This document shows, in pieces, positions 9,829 through 10,306 of a DNA stretch of 10,306 bases. The stretch spans positions 11,647 through 21,952 of the forward strand of contig DOCI01000246.1 in assembly GCA_003503535.1 (NCBI GenBank). Reading direction: 5' to 3'. Numbering within the stretch: the stretch's first letter is position 1; the number at the start of each line of letters is the position of its first letter. Source of the stretch: Planctomycetaceae bacterium. GTDB taxonomy: Bacteria; Planctomycetota; Planctomycetia; Planctomycetales; Planctomycetaceae. Below the pieces are notes generated by a model that ran no database searches, had not been told where the DNA came from, and saw nothing but the letters and a program-made list of their open reading frames with translations. The translations under genes and the position numbers were made by a program.

Positions 9829-9942
9829 AGGCGAGCCGTGCCAGTCATGGCACGGGTATTTCCATGATCACTGTGCGTGGTTCTCATACTCATGTCGAAA
9901 TTTTATTGAACCCACCCGAGCCATCACTGGCTCGGCTCGCCT
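9829..9942. repeat. Paired palindromic repeat (REPIN/MITE-like) between convergent genes
   Basis: The 29 bases at 9829-9857 and the reverse complement of 9914-9942 match at 26 positions. Each arm is itself a hairpin: CCGTGCCA-GTCA-TGGCACGG on the left (9836-9855) and CCGAGCC-ATCACT-GGCTCGG on the right (9916-9935). Two of the three differences form one swapped base pair (T-A in one arm, A-T in the other), so both hairpins stay intact; the third is in the loop. The outermost 10 bases of the two arms pair perfectly with each other. It starts 8 bases after the ATPase stop and ends 9 bases before the end of the esterase gene. It lacks GTAG and a T-tract, and no target duplication is seen. It could slow or stop transcription from both sides. 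Confidence 0.7.
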
Positions 9943-9951
9943 GATTTTCAC

Positions 9952-10306
9952 TCACCTCTTCCAATGTTTATCAGTAAAGTTCATGAACTGAGTCCAGTCA
10001 TACAGTGTCAATCCATGTCCGCCGGTGCGAACATGGTAGCCGATGTTGCCCTGCTGGACGGGTTCGTTCAGAGCTGGCATTTGATTGGTTCCGAGGCCGG
10101 TTTTTCCGTAGAGTTCGTAAACGGCTGAGGCTGCTTTGCAGGAGAGAAATTCGCCGTGGGGATCAGCCCATAAGTCTTCATTGGCACTGGTTACATACAG
10201 CAATCGGGGAGCAGCCAGCGCGAGCAGCATGTGTTGATCGACTGGGATTTCGGATTCATTTTCGTTGTATTCTGAAAACTTTTCACAGAACCAGTGCGGG
10301 AAGGCG
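9952..10306 (-). CDS. CE15-like (glucuronoyl esterase-type) alpha/beta-hydrolase, C-terminal part (cut by window edge)
   Basis: The last 117 residues of a protein whose start lies beyond the window; the frame stays open to position 10306, so the internal Met at 10230 is not the start. The order of motifs matches the C-terminal part of bacterial CE15 and related acetyl-xylan-esterase-like hydrolases: FPHWFCEKF, then YNENE and PVDQHMLLALAAPR, then VTSANEDLWADPHGEFL, then YELYGKTGL, and finally RTGGHGLTLYDW. The His of GGHG is the probable catalytic histidine, and the NEDLWADP segment carries candidate acid residues. The nucleophile serine lies outside the window. CE15 enzymes cleave ester bonds between lignin and glucuronoxylan, and some act on other uronate esters. 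The likely role here is hydrolysis of esterified plant or algal polysaccharides outside the cytoplasm. Family is fairly sure; substrate is inference. Confidence 0.83.
   Translation of the reverse strand, partial: AFPHWFCEKFSEYNENESEIPVDQHMLLALAAPRLLYVTSANEDLWADPHGEFLSCKAASAVYELYGKTGLGTNQMPALNEPVQQGNIGYHVRTGGHGLTLYDWTQFMNFTDKHWKR

Noticed and set aside
9829..9942. Reading the paired palindromes as a tRNA or an ordinary intrinsic terminator
   Set aside because: There is no acceptor/TPsiC pattern and no T-tract after either hairpin. The arms are inverted copies of each other, which fits a repeat element better.

Overview
The window looks like chromosomal DNA of a planctomycete, probably near Planctomycetaceae such as Gimesia or Rubinisphaera. 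This rests on family content: a cytochrome-like/DUF1549/LamG/DUF1553 protein directly followed by a DUF1501 gene, a secreted PQQ-type beta-propeller protein, an SGNH hydrolase, a CE15-like esterase and a MoxR-type ATPase. The DUF1549/DUF1553 plus DUF1501 pair is a hallmark of that phylum. The genus is a guess. No rRNA, tRNA, CRISPR array, phage gene or transposase gene is visible.

Layout. Positions 1-3209 (minus strand) hold the start of a DUF1501 gene, cut by the window edge, and upstream of it a roughly 1012-residue PSCyt1-DUF1549-LamG-DUF1553 protein. The two genes are 3 bases apart and probably form one operon. A 301-base divergent spacer follows, with a perfect 14-base palindrome and a leader hairpin. 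Next is an aldehyde dehydrogenase (3511-5067, plus) that ends in a strong hairpin/T-tract terminator. Between this terminator and the convergent SGNH hydrolase gene (5244-6554, minus) lies a 91-base REPIN-like repeat. A beta-propeller gene (6641-7984, minus) sits 86 bases upstream of the SGNH gene and may be co-transcribed with it. The 423-base divergent spacer 7985-8407 holds a perfect 21-base inverted repeat and a second REP-like hairpin. A MoxR-like AAA+ ATPase (8408-9820, plus) faces the 3' part of a CE15-like esterase gene (9952-10306, minus). Between these two lies a second paired-palindrome repeat, whose arms show a compensated base-pair swap.

Functionally, most proteins look exported (Sec or Tat signals) and fit the large planctomycete repertoire for breaking down complex, often esterified, polysaccharides. 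The aldehyde dehydrogenase and the AAA+ ATPase are cytoplasmic and have no evident functional link to their neighbours. I see no clearly new multi-gene system. The most unusual material is the non-coding repeat content, plus active-site-region substitutions in the aldehyde dehydrogenase.
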